A DNA stretch of 33,429 bases from the NCBI GenBank assembly GCA_017885655.1, contig JAFNFQ010000023.1, forward strand, positions 1 to 33,429, in the 5' to 3' direction. Positions 1 to 7,866 of this stretch are shown here, in pieces. A program made the position numbers and the translations under genes. Source of the DNA: Methanobacteriota archaeon. GTDB taxonomy: Archaea > Thermoplasmatota > Thermoplasmata > RBG-16-68-12 > JAFNFQ01. Position 1 is the first letter of the stretch; the number at the start of each line of letters is the position of its first letter. A model generated the notes under the pieces. It was not told the DNA's origin, did no database searches, and worked only from the letters and a program-made list of their open reading frames with translations.

Positions 1-82
1 TAGGCAGGCAGGCCGATTTAAGCTTTGTCGAGAGTGGCGTCCCCGCCCGCGCGGCAGGCAGGAACGTCGAGGCGCCGGATGC

Positions 83-3000
83 CTACCGGCCCGGCGGCGA
101 AGGGGGAGGCGGTGGCGGTGGTGGATATTGGGCGGGCTGCGGCGGAGCCTGTTGTGACGGCACCTGCTGCAGTGGCATCTGAGGCGGTGGCGGGGGCGGC
201 ATTGCTCCCTGAGGCATGGCCTGCTCCGCTGGCTTCTTCCTCCTCTTCATCATGATGGCGACAAGCGAGACAACGATCGCGATGACCACGACGATCAGGA
301 TGATCCACATCCACGGTAACTCTCCCGCTTGGCTCTTCTTCGTCAAGGAGATGATGCCCGCGTCTTTGTTGGCGAAGGCGTTGATCACCGCGGATTTCTC
401 ATTCGACTCGTAGCCGTCCTTGCTCGCCCGGATCGTATATGTGCCCGGGCTCAGGTCGCTGAAGCTGAACGCGCCATCCGCGGCGGTGGTCGCGGTATCG
501 ACAACGGTTCCGGTGGAATCGAGGATCTCCACGGTCACATCGGCAAGCGGTTGCCCTTCGCTCTCGACAGTCCCGTTCACGCTTCCTTTGTCGGTCACGG
601 TCGCCTGGCCGTACGCGGACTTATCTGAGTGGTTGGCCCACTGGTTGACTGCCTCGACCTTGTAGTAGTACGTCCCGGGCGCGAGATTCGTGTCGTCGAA
701 CTCAGTCAGGTCTGTCGAGGTCGGCGTGATCAGCGCATATATGCCGGCCGGCGCGTCAGAGCGGAACACCAAGTACCTCAATGGACCGGTTATCGCGGAA
801 CCATCGGTGTTCTGCGTCGGGGCGATCCATGTCAGCGTCACCGTGCTTGCAGCGGTCTGGGTTCCCGTAACGTTCGTCGGCGGGTTTGGCTTCGGCGGGT
901 AAGTGACCGTGACCGTCATCGTGTCGGTGTCGGTCAGCGAGACCGTGTCGGTGACGGTCAGGGTGACAGTGTACACCCCAGTGATGTCGAACCTGTGGGA
1001 CGGCTGCTGGCCGGTCAGGGTCACGGGCCCCGTGCCGTCGTCGAAGTCCCATTGCCACGATGCAAGTTGGTAGTTGTCCACGGATGCTGTGCCGTCGAAT
1101 TGGACTGTCGTGCCGTTGGGGACTGTCTGGTCTGGGCCCGCGTCCGCCAAGGGAATCGTCGTGTCCTGGACGACGAAATTCCCCGCACCGAATGCAGTGT
1201 TGCTATCGGTGTCCACGGCCCATACAGTGAAGGGGTATGTCCCCAGGCCGGGATAGGAGTTGAGCGTGTACTCATACTTGCCCGAGATTGCATTCAGTGT
1301 CATCGAGAAATTGCCGATGGGGGGCCCGCTCGGGGCCATGATCTCGACGTCGACCGATGCGATCGGCGACGAATCGTTGACCCAGGCCGAGATGGTTACA
1401 GGGCTGTAGTACTCGGCAGGGTTGGGCGTCGCGCCCTGACCCTCGACTATTGGCGGTATGATGGCTAAATCTCCGATCAGGACGTCGATCCACACATATG
1501 CCCCGAGGCCGCTGGGGTCGAGCTGCGGATCTATGACGAATGTGCCGGTGCCGAAACCGGTGTATGAGATGTTGGGGTCAGGTGTCGCGCTGATCACGCC
1601 CCATCCCGGCGGGAGAAGGATCGTTGTCTTCGATTTCTCGAGGTCGAGGTCCAGCGTGACATTGAGCCTTGCAGTGTGCATCGGTGCTGAGGGCAATGTC
1701 GAGTTCGATGTCAGATAACTTATGGTGCTCAGGCTCGCGGGAAGGCGGGATACGATTGGCCCGCTCAGATCGATGACGTACTTGTTGCTCGCGTAATCGT
1801 AGGGATAGTAGAAGATGCCGTCCATGTACATGATGTCGTCTGTGTCGTCGAACGTTGCAATGGCGCCGAACACACTCAGCAGTAGCGCCATCTCGGAAGC
1901 TGAGGCGATGCCATCTTTGTTGCCGAATTGCCAGTCGACCATCATCTTCATGGCGGCGACGCCGTCCCACATCAGTCCATTGGTGCTCACGGTCATGGTG
2001 CTCAGATCCGACATGACCACCGTCACGTTGTTGTAACCAGGGCTCGGCGCCCTAAGAATGAAGTCGACAGTAACGAGCCCGGTCACAGTGATGTTCTCGG
2101 CGTAGTCCCCTTGAGTCCCGCCGGTGTCAACTATCACGGTGTAATTGCCAGGGTACAAAGAAGCGGTGTAGTCCCCCGCTGGGCCGGTTGTTGCAGTTGT
2201 TTGGAAGAGGTCGGTGTAGTTAGAGAAGACGACATCCGCCCCGGCGACCCGCCCACCGAGCGAGTCGGTCACGGTCCCGACCACCGCCATCAGCGTTCTC
2301 GTCTGGAAGTCTGCAGCCAGGTAAGCTCCGGTGTTGTTGAGGTTCTGGGAGATGATTACAGGCCCAGCACCGAACAATGCCATGAGCATATCGACCGCGA
2401 TGTACGGACCGTCAATCCCGGAAGAGGAGATGTCTATTCCGCTGAAAGACAGTTCATGATCGTAGAGGCCCGAGGCAAGGTCAGCCGCCCCAAACGTCAT
2501 GGCGAATATCGAGGGCGGCATACCACCCGCAAGTCCGCAAATGACTATGTATTGCCCCGCTTCGGTGACGTTGATGGGTACGCTGATGTGCAACTGGTTG
2601 AACAGGCCGTCGGCAGGTACGTCCAGGTCGACACCGTAATCGCTGAATGGGGGCCCAACTGTGGCGGGCGGCTCCTCGAAGTCCGTCGCCACATGGGCTG
2701 CCGTCGTTGCGCTCGGATAGGCGACGTCCGCGTTTTGATCGTTCTGCACCTGGACTGAGACGACGTACGGGCCATTCACGCCGCTGACATTGATCAAGTA
2801 ACCCGGCACGATCATTTGCATCACATGCGTCCCGGCCAAGTAGTACGTGCTGTTCGTCGCGTACGCTATGTCTGTGGCGTTGAGCGAATCCCTGATCGTG
2901 AGGTCGAAGGTGAAGACATCTTGGACGGTCACGTCCAGCGTTACGTTCACCCACACGCTGTTGATGAGCCCGTCTCCGTCACCGTCGAGCATCCAGAGGT

Positions 3001-3142
3001 CGAGGGGCACGCTCACGTCGCCCTTGCCATGCAGCGCCTTCGCGGTGAACGCAAACCCCGCGAACGCGGACAGCAGGAGCGCGGACACAACAGTCAAACT
3101 CACAAGCCTGCTCTTTCCATCTTCAAATATCACATCTATCAC
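83..3142 (-). CDS. Secreted, membrane-anchored PKD/fibronectin-III surface protein with proline-rich tail
   Basis: A 1019-residue cell-surface protein. The GTG start is followed by a basic stretch and a hydrophobic signal segment (about residues 14-35). Visible domains in order: beta-rich N-terminal repeats; a carboxypeptidase-regulatory-like fold (about 287-357); a region with an EF-hand-like acidic stretch (NKDGIASASE); a PKD domain (about 664-746, DAGPDQTV then WDFDDGT); a fibronectin-III domain (about 750-835, ending YYYKVEAVNQW); and a second carboxypeptidase-regulatory-like domain (about 848-932). A single transmembrane helix (about 943-965) is followed by KRRKK, a stop-transfer signal that puts the C-terminus in the cytoplasm. 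That tail of about 50 residues is mostly Pro and Gln, with runs of six and eight prolines. Function is unknown; adhesion or S-layer association is an inference. The start is not certain because GTG also occurs at codon 4. Confidence 0.85.
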   Translation of the reverse strand: MIDVIFEDGKSRLVSLTVVSALLLSAFAGFAFTAKALHGKGDVSVPLDLWMLDGDGDGLINSVWVNVTLDVTVQDVFTFDLTIRDSLNATDIAYATNSTYYLAGTHVMQMIVPGYLINVSGVNGPYVVSVQVQNDQNADVAYPSATTAAHVATDFEEPPATVGPPFSDYGVDLDVPADGLFNQLHISVPINVTEAGQYIVICGLAGGMPPSIFAMTFGAADLASGLYDHELSFSGIDISSSGIDGPYIAVDMLMALFGAGPVIISQNLNNTGAYLAADFQTRTLMAVVGTVTDSLGGRVAGADVVFSNYTDLFQTTATTGPAGDYTASLYPGNYTVIVDTGGTQGDYAENITVTGLVTVDFILRAPSPGYNNVTVVMSDLSTMTVSTNGLMWDGVAAMKMMVDWQFGNKDGIASASEMALLLSVFGAIATFDDTDDIMYMDGIFYYPYDYASNKYVIDLSGPIVSRLPASLSTISYLTSNSTLPSAPMHTARLNVTLDLDLEKSKTTILLPPGWGVISATPDPNISYTGFGTGTFVIDPQLDPSGLGAYVWIDVLIGDLAIIPPIVEGQGATPNPAEYYSPVTISAWVNDSSPIASVDVEIMAPSGPPIGNFSMTLNAISGKYEYTLNSYPGLGTYPFTVWAVDTDSNTAFGAGNFVVQDTTIPLADAGPDQTVPNGTTVQFDGTASVDNYQLASWQWDFDDGTGPVTLTGQQPSHRFDITGVYTVTLTVTDTVSLTDTDTMTVTVTYPPKPNPPTNVTGTQTAASTVTLTWIAPTQNTDGSAITGPLRYLVFRSDAPAGIYALITPTSTDLTEFDDTNLAPGTYYYKVEAVNQWANHSDKSAYGQATVTDKGSVNGTVESEGQPLADVTVEILDSTGTVVDTATTAADGAFSFSDLSPGTYTIRASKDGYESNEKSAVINAFANKDAGIISLTKKSQAGELPWMWIILIVVVIAIVVSLVAIMMKRRKKPAEQAMPQGAMPPPPPPQMPLQQVPSQQAPPQPAQYPPPPPPPPSPPGR

Positions 3143-3194
3143 CAGATATATCGCTGGCCATGGGGCCGAAAAGACAGGCTGAAATGATATGGGT

Positions 3195-3210
3195 GCTTAA
3201 ATAATATTCC
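3195..3210 (-). promoter_or_regulatory. Putative TATA region of the PKD surface protein gene
   Basis: Read on the minus strand, this AT-rich block (GGAATATTATTTAAGC) is the only such block upstream of the gene. A start about 25 nt downstream would give a leader of about 35 nt before the GTG. Position and composition are the only evidence. Confidence 0.4.
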
Positions 3211-3249
3211 CCTCTCGATATCAGTGACAGAAGGCACCCGGAGAGCGGT

Positions 3250-4479
3250 CTATGCGCCGAACTTGACGTTCCTGCCAGCGAGGTCGAGCATCAGTGGCAG
3301 CAGGTCGATCCCCCTGAGCCTCCCGAGCCCGCCCTTGGCGCATGCGATCTCGTCGAAGGTCTGCACGTCGTCGACGCGCACGCCCTCGCCGAAGATGAGC
3401 ATCGGGACAGGGTCGCCCGTGTGGTTCCTCACCGCGCAGGGCGTCGAGTGATCCGACGTGACCGCGAGGACCAAGCTCTCGGTCATGTGATCCCTGATGT
3501 AGCCGAGCATCTGGTCCGCCCTCTCGACCACCTTGACCTTGTCCATCGGCCTGCCGTCGTGCCCGCAGATGTCGGCGGCCTTGACATTGATCAGCACGAA
3601 GTCCTTGTCGACGAAAGCATCCATGGCGGCCTTGGCCTTCGCCATCATGTCGGTGTCCAGGCCTCCCGTGGCGCCCTTCACCTCCAGCACCTCCATGCCG
3701 ACAGAGCCGCAGATGCCCTTGATCAGCGCGACGCCGGCGACGACGGCCGACTTCATGTTGTGCTTCTCCTCGATGCTCTTCAGGTGCGGGAAGATCCCGC
3801 CGCCGCGGATGAGGACGGCGTTGGCGGGCACCACGCCCTTCTCCTCTCTCTCCCTGTTGACAGAGTGCTGCCTTAGCGTATCATGCGCGATGCGTGAGAA
3901 CTCGTTGATTATCCTCGCGGTCTTCTCCGCCCCGGGCTGAATCGCCTTGCATTCGAGGATGTTGCTGCCTTCCTCATGAGGGTCGGTGTCGCTGACGTCG
4001 GCGGAGAGCCCGGGCCCCCGGAGGACCAGGGCAGCCCTGTGCTCGGTCCCCGCCTTGAAGAGTATCCTGACCCCCTCGATCTCCAGGCCGTCAAGGCTCT
4101 TCGCGAGCTCGACGGTGCCCTGCTTGATCCTTCCCGCCCTCCTGTCGAGCACCCTCATGTCCCTGTCCACGGTAGCGAAGTTGCACCTGAACGCGACATC
4201 GCCGCCCTTGACCGCGATGCCCGCGCCAGCGGCCTCGAATGGTCCCCGCCCGGTGTAGACCTGGAACGGGTCGTAGCCGAGGAGAGAGAGATGCGAGGTG
4301 TCGCTGCCCGGGCACACGCCAGGTGCTATCGGATCGAGTATCCCGCAAGCGCCGTTGGAGGCGAGCCAGTCCAGATTGCTCTTGGCGGCGAGCTGGAGAG
4401 GCGTCTTGTTCCCTAGGTCCTTTATCGGACGGTCCCCGAGCCCGTCGAGGACGATGAGCAACAGCTTCCTGCCTTCCAT
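3250..4479 (-). CDS. apgM: 2,3-bisphosphoglycerate-independent phosphoglycerate mutase, archaeal type
   Basis: Interconverts 3-phosphoglycerate and 2-phosphoglycerate in glycolysis and gluconeogenesis in the cytoplasm. This is the archaeal ApgM branch of the alkaline phosphatase superfamily. At 409 residues it has the usual family length. The N-terminal LLLIVLDGLGDRP supplies the first metal-binding Asp (Asp12). GSDTSHLSLLGYDP carries the expected nucleophilic Ser (about Ser59). VLAVTSDHSTPCAVRNHTGDP near the C-terminus gives the Asp-His metal ligands. The ATG directly follows GGAGG on the minus strand, which is unusually close for a ribosome binding site, so translation may instead be leaderless from the AT-rich stretch at 4498-4510. 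It is preceded on the same strand by the coiled-coil gene, 59 bp away. Confidence 0.95.
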   Translation of the reverse strand: MEGRKLLLIVLDGLGDRPIKDLGNKTPLQLAAKSNLDWLASNGACGILDPIAPGVCPGSDTSHLSLLGYDPFQVYTGRGPFEAAGAGIAVKGGDVAFRCNFATVDRDMRVLDRRAGRIKQGTVELAKSLDGLEIEGVRILFKAGTEHRAALVLRGPGLSADVSDTDPHEEGSNILECKAIQPGAEKTARIINEFSRIAHDTLRQHSVNREREEKGVVPANAVLIRGGGIFPHLKSIEEKHNMKSAVVAGVALIKGICGSVGMEVLEVKGATGGLDTDMMAKAKAAMDAFVDKDFVLINVKAADICGHDGRPMDKVKVVERADQMLGYIRDHMTESLVLAVTSDHSTPCAVRNHTGDPVPMLIFGEGVRVDDVQTFDEIACAKGGLGRLRGIDLLPLMLDLAGRNVKFGA

Positions 4480-4538
4480 CCTCCGTCGGAAAGGCCCCTA
4501 ATTAGATATTCCTTTGCCATGGTGCGGCGGCTTCCGGA

Positions 4539-6788
4539 CTAGAGCTTTCTGAGGGCCCGCCTGAGCATCTCGAGGTCCTTGAGGCGCCGAACGTCTCTCC
4601 GCGCCCTCCTCTGCAACTCGACCTCGCGCGTGTCGAGTTCCTCCTCTCTGGCGGCAATCGTCTTTTCCCTCTTCGCATGCTCGGCCTCTCTCTCCTTCAT
4701 CCGAGCCGCCGCCATCGCGACCTGGTGCATCGCGGCTGCGACGGCCTTCCGCTTCTGCTCGGCCGCGGCTAGTTGCTCTCCGCTTCTGCGTGCGGCTTTC
4801 GCCGCCTCCGATTCCAACGCGGCTGCTGTCTTCCTCATCGCTGCTTCCTGCTCGCGCACCTTCTCCAGCCGCGTTGCGGAGTCTTGCTCCCAAGAGGCGA
4901 TCTCCTGCTCTCTCTGCACGATCCTGCTTTCCCGCCGCGCGGCTGCAATCCGCATTCTTTCAGCTTTCTCCTCAACCGCCCTCTCCGACGCCTCGAGTCT
5001 CCTTTCGTAATCGACCAGTCTGCGCTCCCTCAGGGCGCTCTGCTTCGCCCGCGTGATCAGCTCGTGCTCGAGAGCGATGAGCTTGTCGCGAAGCTGCATG
5101 GTGCCATCCCTCGCCTCACTGGCGGCCGCGAGGGCTCTTGCGAGTTCCTCTTTCTTCCGTTCCAGCTCTTCCGTCTGTTCTCGGTGCCTTTGTCTCGCTG
5201 CATGGCTCTCTGCCCCGACTTTCTCACGCGCCGATTCAAGCTCGTTCTTGAGCTTCTTGACTTCCTGTTCCTTGGCGGCGAGGTCCAGTTCCCTTGCTTC
5301 GAGTCGTTCCTTCAGGAATGCAAGCTGATCTTTCTCGACGGCGAGGTCGTCTGAGCTTGACTTGAGTTCGGCATTTCGAAGGGCGACATCTCCGAGTTTC
5401 TTCTTCAGCGCGGCATCGAGCCGTCTGTGCTCCTTCAGCTTGCGAGTGAGAGCCTGTGATTGCGCGGCGGATTGCCTCTTTGCGGTGGCGAGGGCCTTCT
5501 CCTTTGCGATTAAATCCGCGGACCTTTGTTCCAAGATTCCTTCGTGAACCCTGAGCCCCCTCTCCGCCTTCGCCAGCATTTCGGACTTGACTCCGAGCGA
5601 TTTCGATGTCCGCCCGAGCTTATGCTCCATAGCTGTCAGCTCCTTTTCCCGGGCAGACAGCTTCTCATCCCTCTCCAGCAAGTCAGAAGTCACCGACTCA
5701 AGGCTCCTACGATCTGCCGCAAGCTGGCGGTTCAGCTCGGCGTGAGCGCGCCTCTCCTTGTCGAGAGTCTTCTCCTCGTCTCTCAGCATTCTCTCGGACC
5801 GCGACAGCTTCTCCGCGCGCTTGTCGAGAGCCGATGTTTGAACCTTCAACGAATCGCCTAGCTCCGCGAGCTTCCTCTCCCTCATCCCGCATCCGGTCTC
5901 TGCCGCCTTCAGTCCCTTCTTCCCAGCGGTCAGTCTGCTCGATTCCTCCTTCAGGTCTGCCCACATCTCCTGGATTCGTTTCTTCTCGCCTTCGAGGGCT
6001 CGGCGGGAATCCTCAGCGGCGCTCTTCACGGCCACGAGCGCCTCTCTCGTCTTGTCGAGCTTGTCCAGTCTCCCCGCCAGTTCCGCCTTCTCCCGATCCA
6101 GCTGAGCCGCCATCGCGTCCAGCTCGCCTCGCCGCCTCTCCATCTCCCGCCACGCCTCGGCCAGCCGTGCGCGCCTCTCGGCGATGTTCGGCCCCGCCAT
6201 CAGCTTCTGCACCATCGCGGTCCCCTGGAGCCTGAGGTCCTCGAGTTCACGGCTCATCGCCCTCATGGCCTCGGACTGGAGCCTCGCGGCGATCTCGTCC
6301 TCATGGAGATGGACAGACTCCTGCTGGAGTTGTGACTGCCGTTCTCGCTCCATCTCGGAACTTCTTGCGGCGTCCTCGTCGGCGATTCTCTTCGTCTCCT
6401 CGCTCTTCACCTCTTCGATTGCGGTGGCTGGATCGAAACCCTCTCCGAGGACGCAGGTCGGGCGGGAATTTGTCAGCTGCGCTACGCTGATTTTAGAGTT
6501 GTGATAGGCGTAGGACCGGACCTCCAGTGCACATCTCGGGCTGAGCGTGTCCCTCGCTAATTCCCTGAACGCGTCAGGTCCCCCGTGCGGGTTCACAGAA
6601 CTGTGCTGCGCGACGATGGGCCTCCCCCGCTGGATCAACAGGTGGCCCGTGGCTGGAGTCCCTGCCCTGATAACGCTCGTGCTCACGATGCCCGTGAACT
6701 TCTTAGGGTTGAGCTCTTCCAGCACGGACTTGAGGACTTCAGGCCCGCCGCTGAGCAGCTGCTCCGCCCTGCCAGGCGGAAAATCCAT
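4539..6788 (-). CDS. Long coiled-coil protein with a small N-terminal globular domain
   Basis: A 749-residue protein. Residues 1 to about 125 form a globular domain containing PATGHLLIQRGRPIVAQ, a pattern reminiscent of the PatA-N/DUF4388-type fold (glycine-turn, hydrophobic strand, G-x-I-x-A). From about residue 125 to the end it is almost uninterrupted Ala/Glu/Lys/Arg/Leu heptad-like sequence, so a very long alpha-helical coiled coil is expected. There is no signal peptide or membrane segment. SMC, Rad50 and similar ATPases are excluded because no Walker A motif is present. A cytoskeletal, scaffold or chromosome-associated role is only an inference. The last residues (RRDVRRLKDLEMLRRALRKL) are strongly basic. 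A TATA-like element sits 23-34 nt upstream of the ATG. Confidence 0.8.
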   Translation of the reverse strand: MDFPPGRAEQLLSGGPEVLKSVLEELNPKKFTGIVSTSVIRAGTPATGHLLIQRGRPIVAQHSSVNPHGGPDAFRELARDTLSPRCALEVRSYAYHNSKISVAQLTNSRPTCVLGEGFDPATAIEEVKSEETKRIADEDAARSSEMERERQSQLQQESVHLHEDEIAARLQSEAMRAMSRELEDLRLQGTAMVQKLMAGPNIAERRARLAEAWREMERRRGELDAMAAQLDREKAELAGRLDKLDKTREALVAVKSAAEDSRRALEGEKKRIQEMWADLKEESSRLTAGKKGLKAAETGCGMRERKLAELGDSLKVQTSALDKRAEKLSRSERMLRDEEKTLDKERRAHAELNRQLAADRRSLESVTSDLLERDEKLSAREKELTAMEHKLGRTSKSLGVKSEMLAKAERGLRVHEGILEQRSADLIAKEKALATAKRQSAAQSQALTRKLKEHRRLDAALKKKLGDVALRNAELKSSSDDLAVEKDQLAFLKERLEARELDLAAKEQEVKKLKNELESAREKVGAESHAARQRHREQTEELERKKEELARALAAASEARDGTMQLRDKLIALEHELITRAKQSALRERRLVDYERRLEASERAVEEKAERMRIAAARRESRIVQREQEIASWEQDSATRLEKVREQEAAMRKTAAALESEAAKAARRSGEQLAAAEQKRKAVAAAMHQVAMAAARMKEREAEHAKREKTIAAREEELDTREVELQRRARRDVRRLKDLEMLRRALRKL

Positions 6789-6810
6789 TGGGTCATCGAG
6801 GCCGCCTCTC

Positions 6811-6822
6811 TCGATAAATAGG
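6811..6822 (-). promoter_or_regulatory. TATA-like promoter of the coiled-coil gene
   Basis: The minus strand reads TATTTATCGA here, centred about 28 nt upstream of the ATG at 6788. This matches the leaderless spacing seen at several other genes in the window. Confidence 0.5.
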
Positions 6823-6828
6823 TATTCG

Positions 6829-7008
6829 GGTCGTTATCTGACTTGAGAACGAGCTGGAAGGCGAAGAGGCCCCGCGGACCGATGAAGCCGCAAGGCGCCA
6901 GGTCGCATCTGAATGCTGGCAGCTCTCTCCCGCCGCCAGAAGAAAAAGCCGTCCAGGCGTCACCGACATTCCGGCTCGCCCGCCAAGGTGACGGATCATC
7001 CAAGTAAG
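6829..7008. other. Non-coding stretch between the coiled-coil promoter and the 21-bp array
   Basis: I see no convincing gene or RNA here. The open frames are short and lack a promoter or ribosome binding site. The 21-bp phase of the following array cannot be followed clearly before about 7009. Confidence 0.5.
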
Positions 7009-7616
7009 TCTCCCGACGGAATGTCTAATGCCGCAATCCGGACGGATTGCTCCTCCATTCGGGACGACCCATCCTGCGTCCGGATGGAATTCGCCTCGAC
7101 CCTCACGGAGACAGCGCGATTCCAGGCTCAGGTCGTGAGCACGCTCGCAGACCACCCGCCAACGGTTCCTGAGTCCTCCTCGATTCAGACATACCTCCCC
7201 TCGATAGTTGCGGAATCGCCCTCGATCCGGGTGGACCCTGCCTCGGTGTGGGAGGACCTCTCCTACGCGTAGGAACCGTTCTCCTACGGCGGGACGGACA
7301 TTTCCTACATCCGAATGGAACCTTCCTACGTGTAGGAGGACTCCATCCGGGTCATCTACACCCCATCAGACCGGGGACAGGTTCCTCCTACGTGTAGGAG
7401 GACCTTGTCCAAACATAGGAGGCTCCCTCCTGCGCGTAGGAACATGTCTCCTACGTGTAGGAGGACTCCGTCCAGACGCGATTCGGGCCGTCAGCATGGT
7501 TTAGACCCTGGTCAGAGTGAGGACGACCCTCTCCTACGTGTAGGAGGACTCCTCCTCGGCGTAGGAGGACCTCGCCTACATGTAGGAAGATTCCGTCCCG
7601 GAGGTCCTCCCCATAG
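7009..7616. repeat. Degenerate tandem array, strict 21-bp period, about 28-29 units (array 1)
   Basis: Units start at 7009, 7030, 7051, 7072, 7093 and so on, every 21 nt; in the later half clear unit starts are 7261, 7282, 7303, 7324, 7386, 7428, 7449, 7532, 7553 and 7574. The early units resemble TCCTCGATCCGGGTGGACCC. The late units resemble TCCTACGTGTAGGAGGACTC and contain a near-palindromic core (TCCTAC-GT-GTAGGA). Read in phase from 7009, the first 12 units encode heptads such as SSIRDDP, PSIRVDP and ASVWEDL. The TAG inside the later core closes this frame at 7270-7272. No spacers are present, so it is not a CRISPR. Whether it is a decayed coding repeat, a protein-binding array or a minisatellite cannot be decided from this window. 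Confidence 0.85.
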
Positions 7617-7640
7617 AAGCGGTCGAGGAGCGGGCGCGTC

Positions 7641-7735
7641 GAAAGTCGTTTATCTCGGCGGCGCAATGGTATTTCCGCGTCTGTGATGCGAAGAGGGTCA
7701 GCTGATCATCGTGATTGACCATATGAGTGCTGAGA
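7641..7735 (+). repeat. Left copy of a ~95-bp direct repeat flanking the abiE cassette
   Basis: Aligns without gaps to 9561-9655 at an offset of exactly 1920 nt. By hand count 77 of 95 positions match, with 44 of 46 identical in 7690-7735. It holds a promoter-like element (GAAAGTCGTTTATC, 7641-7654) and the C/D box RNA described separately. Confidence 0.85.
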
Positions 7736-7738
7736 TGC
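7677..7738 (+). ncRNA. Box C/D sRNA candidate, copy 1 (D guide matches tRNA-Met C34)
   Basis: Elements in order: 5-bp terminal stem strand GCGTC (7677-7681); C box GTGATGC (7683-7689, one deviation from RUGAUGA); 12-nt D' guide (7690-7701); D' box CTGA (7702-7705); 5-nt spacer; C' box GTGATTG (7711-7717, degenerate); 12-nt D guide ACCATATGAGTG (7718-7729); D box CTGA (7730-7733); closing strand GATGC (7734-7738, one G-U pair). A BRE/TATA-like element at 7641-7654 would start transcription at about 7676, the base of the stem. In the D guide, the fifth base before box D pairs with C34 of a tRNA-Met anticodon loop (CUCAUA). The imperfect C box suggests this copy may be weaker than copy 2. The identification is by inspection only. 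Confidence 0.65.
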
Positions 7739-7818
7739 CTTGCCGTCGAGTCATTGTGAGCACGGAGTCTGAGATTGGGGCTTCCATGTCCTCGTCAGCT
7801 GATTGGCGGAACGCAAGT

Positions 7819-7866
7819 CATAAATACATTCATGTCATAACATCCCAATAATAGGGACATTATGAC
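7819..7866 (+). promoter_or_regulatory. abiE promoter with a palindromic operator overlapping the start codon
   Basis: A TATA-like CATAAATAC lies at 7819-7827. It is followed by inverted arms GTCATAACATCCC (7834-7846) and GGGACATTATGAC (7854-7866), which pair at 11 of 13 positions around a 7-nt spacer. The right arm covers the antitoxin ATG at 7862. AbiEi antitoxins are known to repress their own promoter by binding inverted repeats, so this is the likely autoregulatory operator. Confidence 0.65.

Noticed and set aside
629-1468. 279-residue plus-strand open frame
   Set aside because: Antisense to the PKD/fibronectin gene; composition Arg/Val/Gly-rich with no motif.
7208-7504. Coding gene within array 1 (plus-strand frame rich in LLRVGG)
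   Set aside because: The frame is a by-product of the 21-bp repeats; other frames of the same array give similar repeats (LLHVGG on the minus strand), with no promoter or ribosome site.
7009-7616. CRISPR array
   Set aside because: Units are contiguous at 21 nt with no unique spacers, and no cas gene is nearby.
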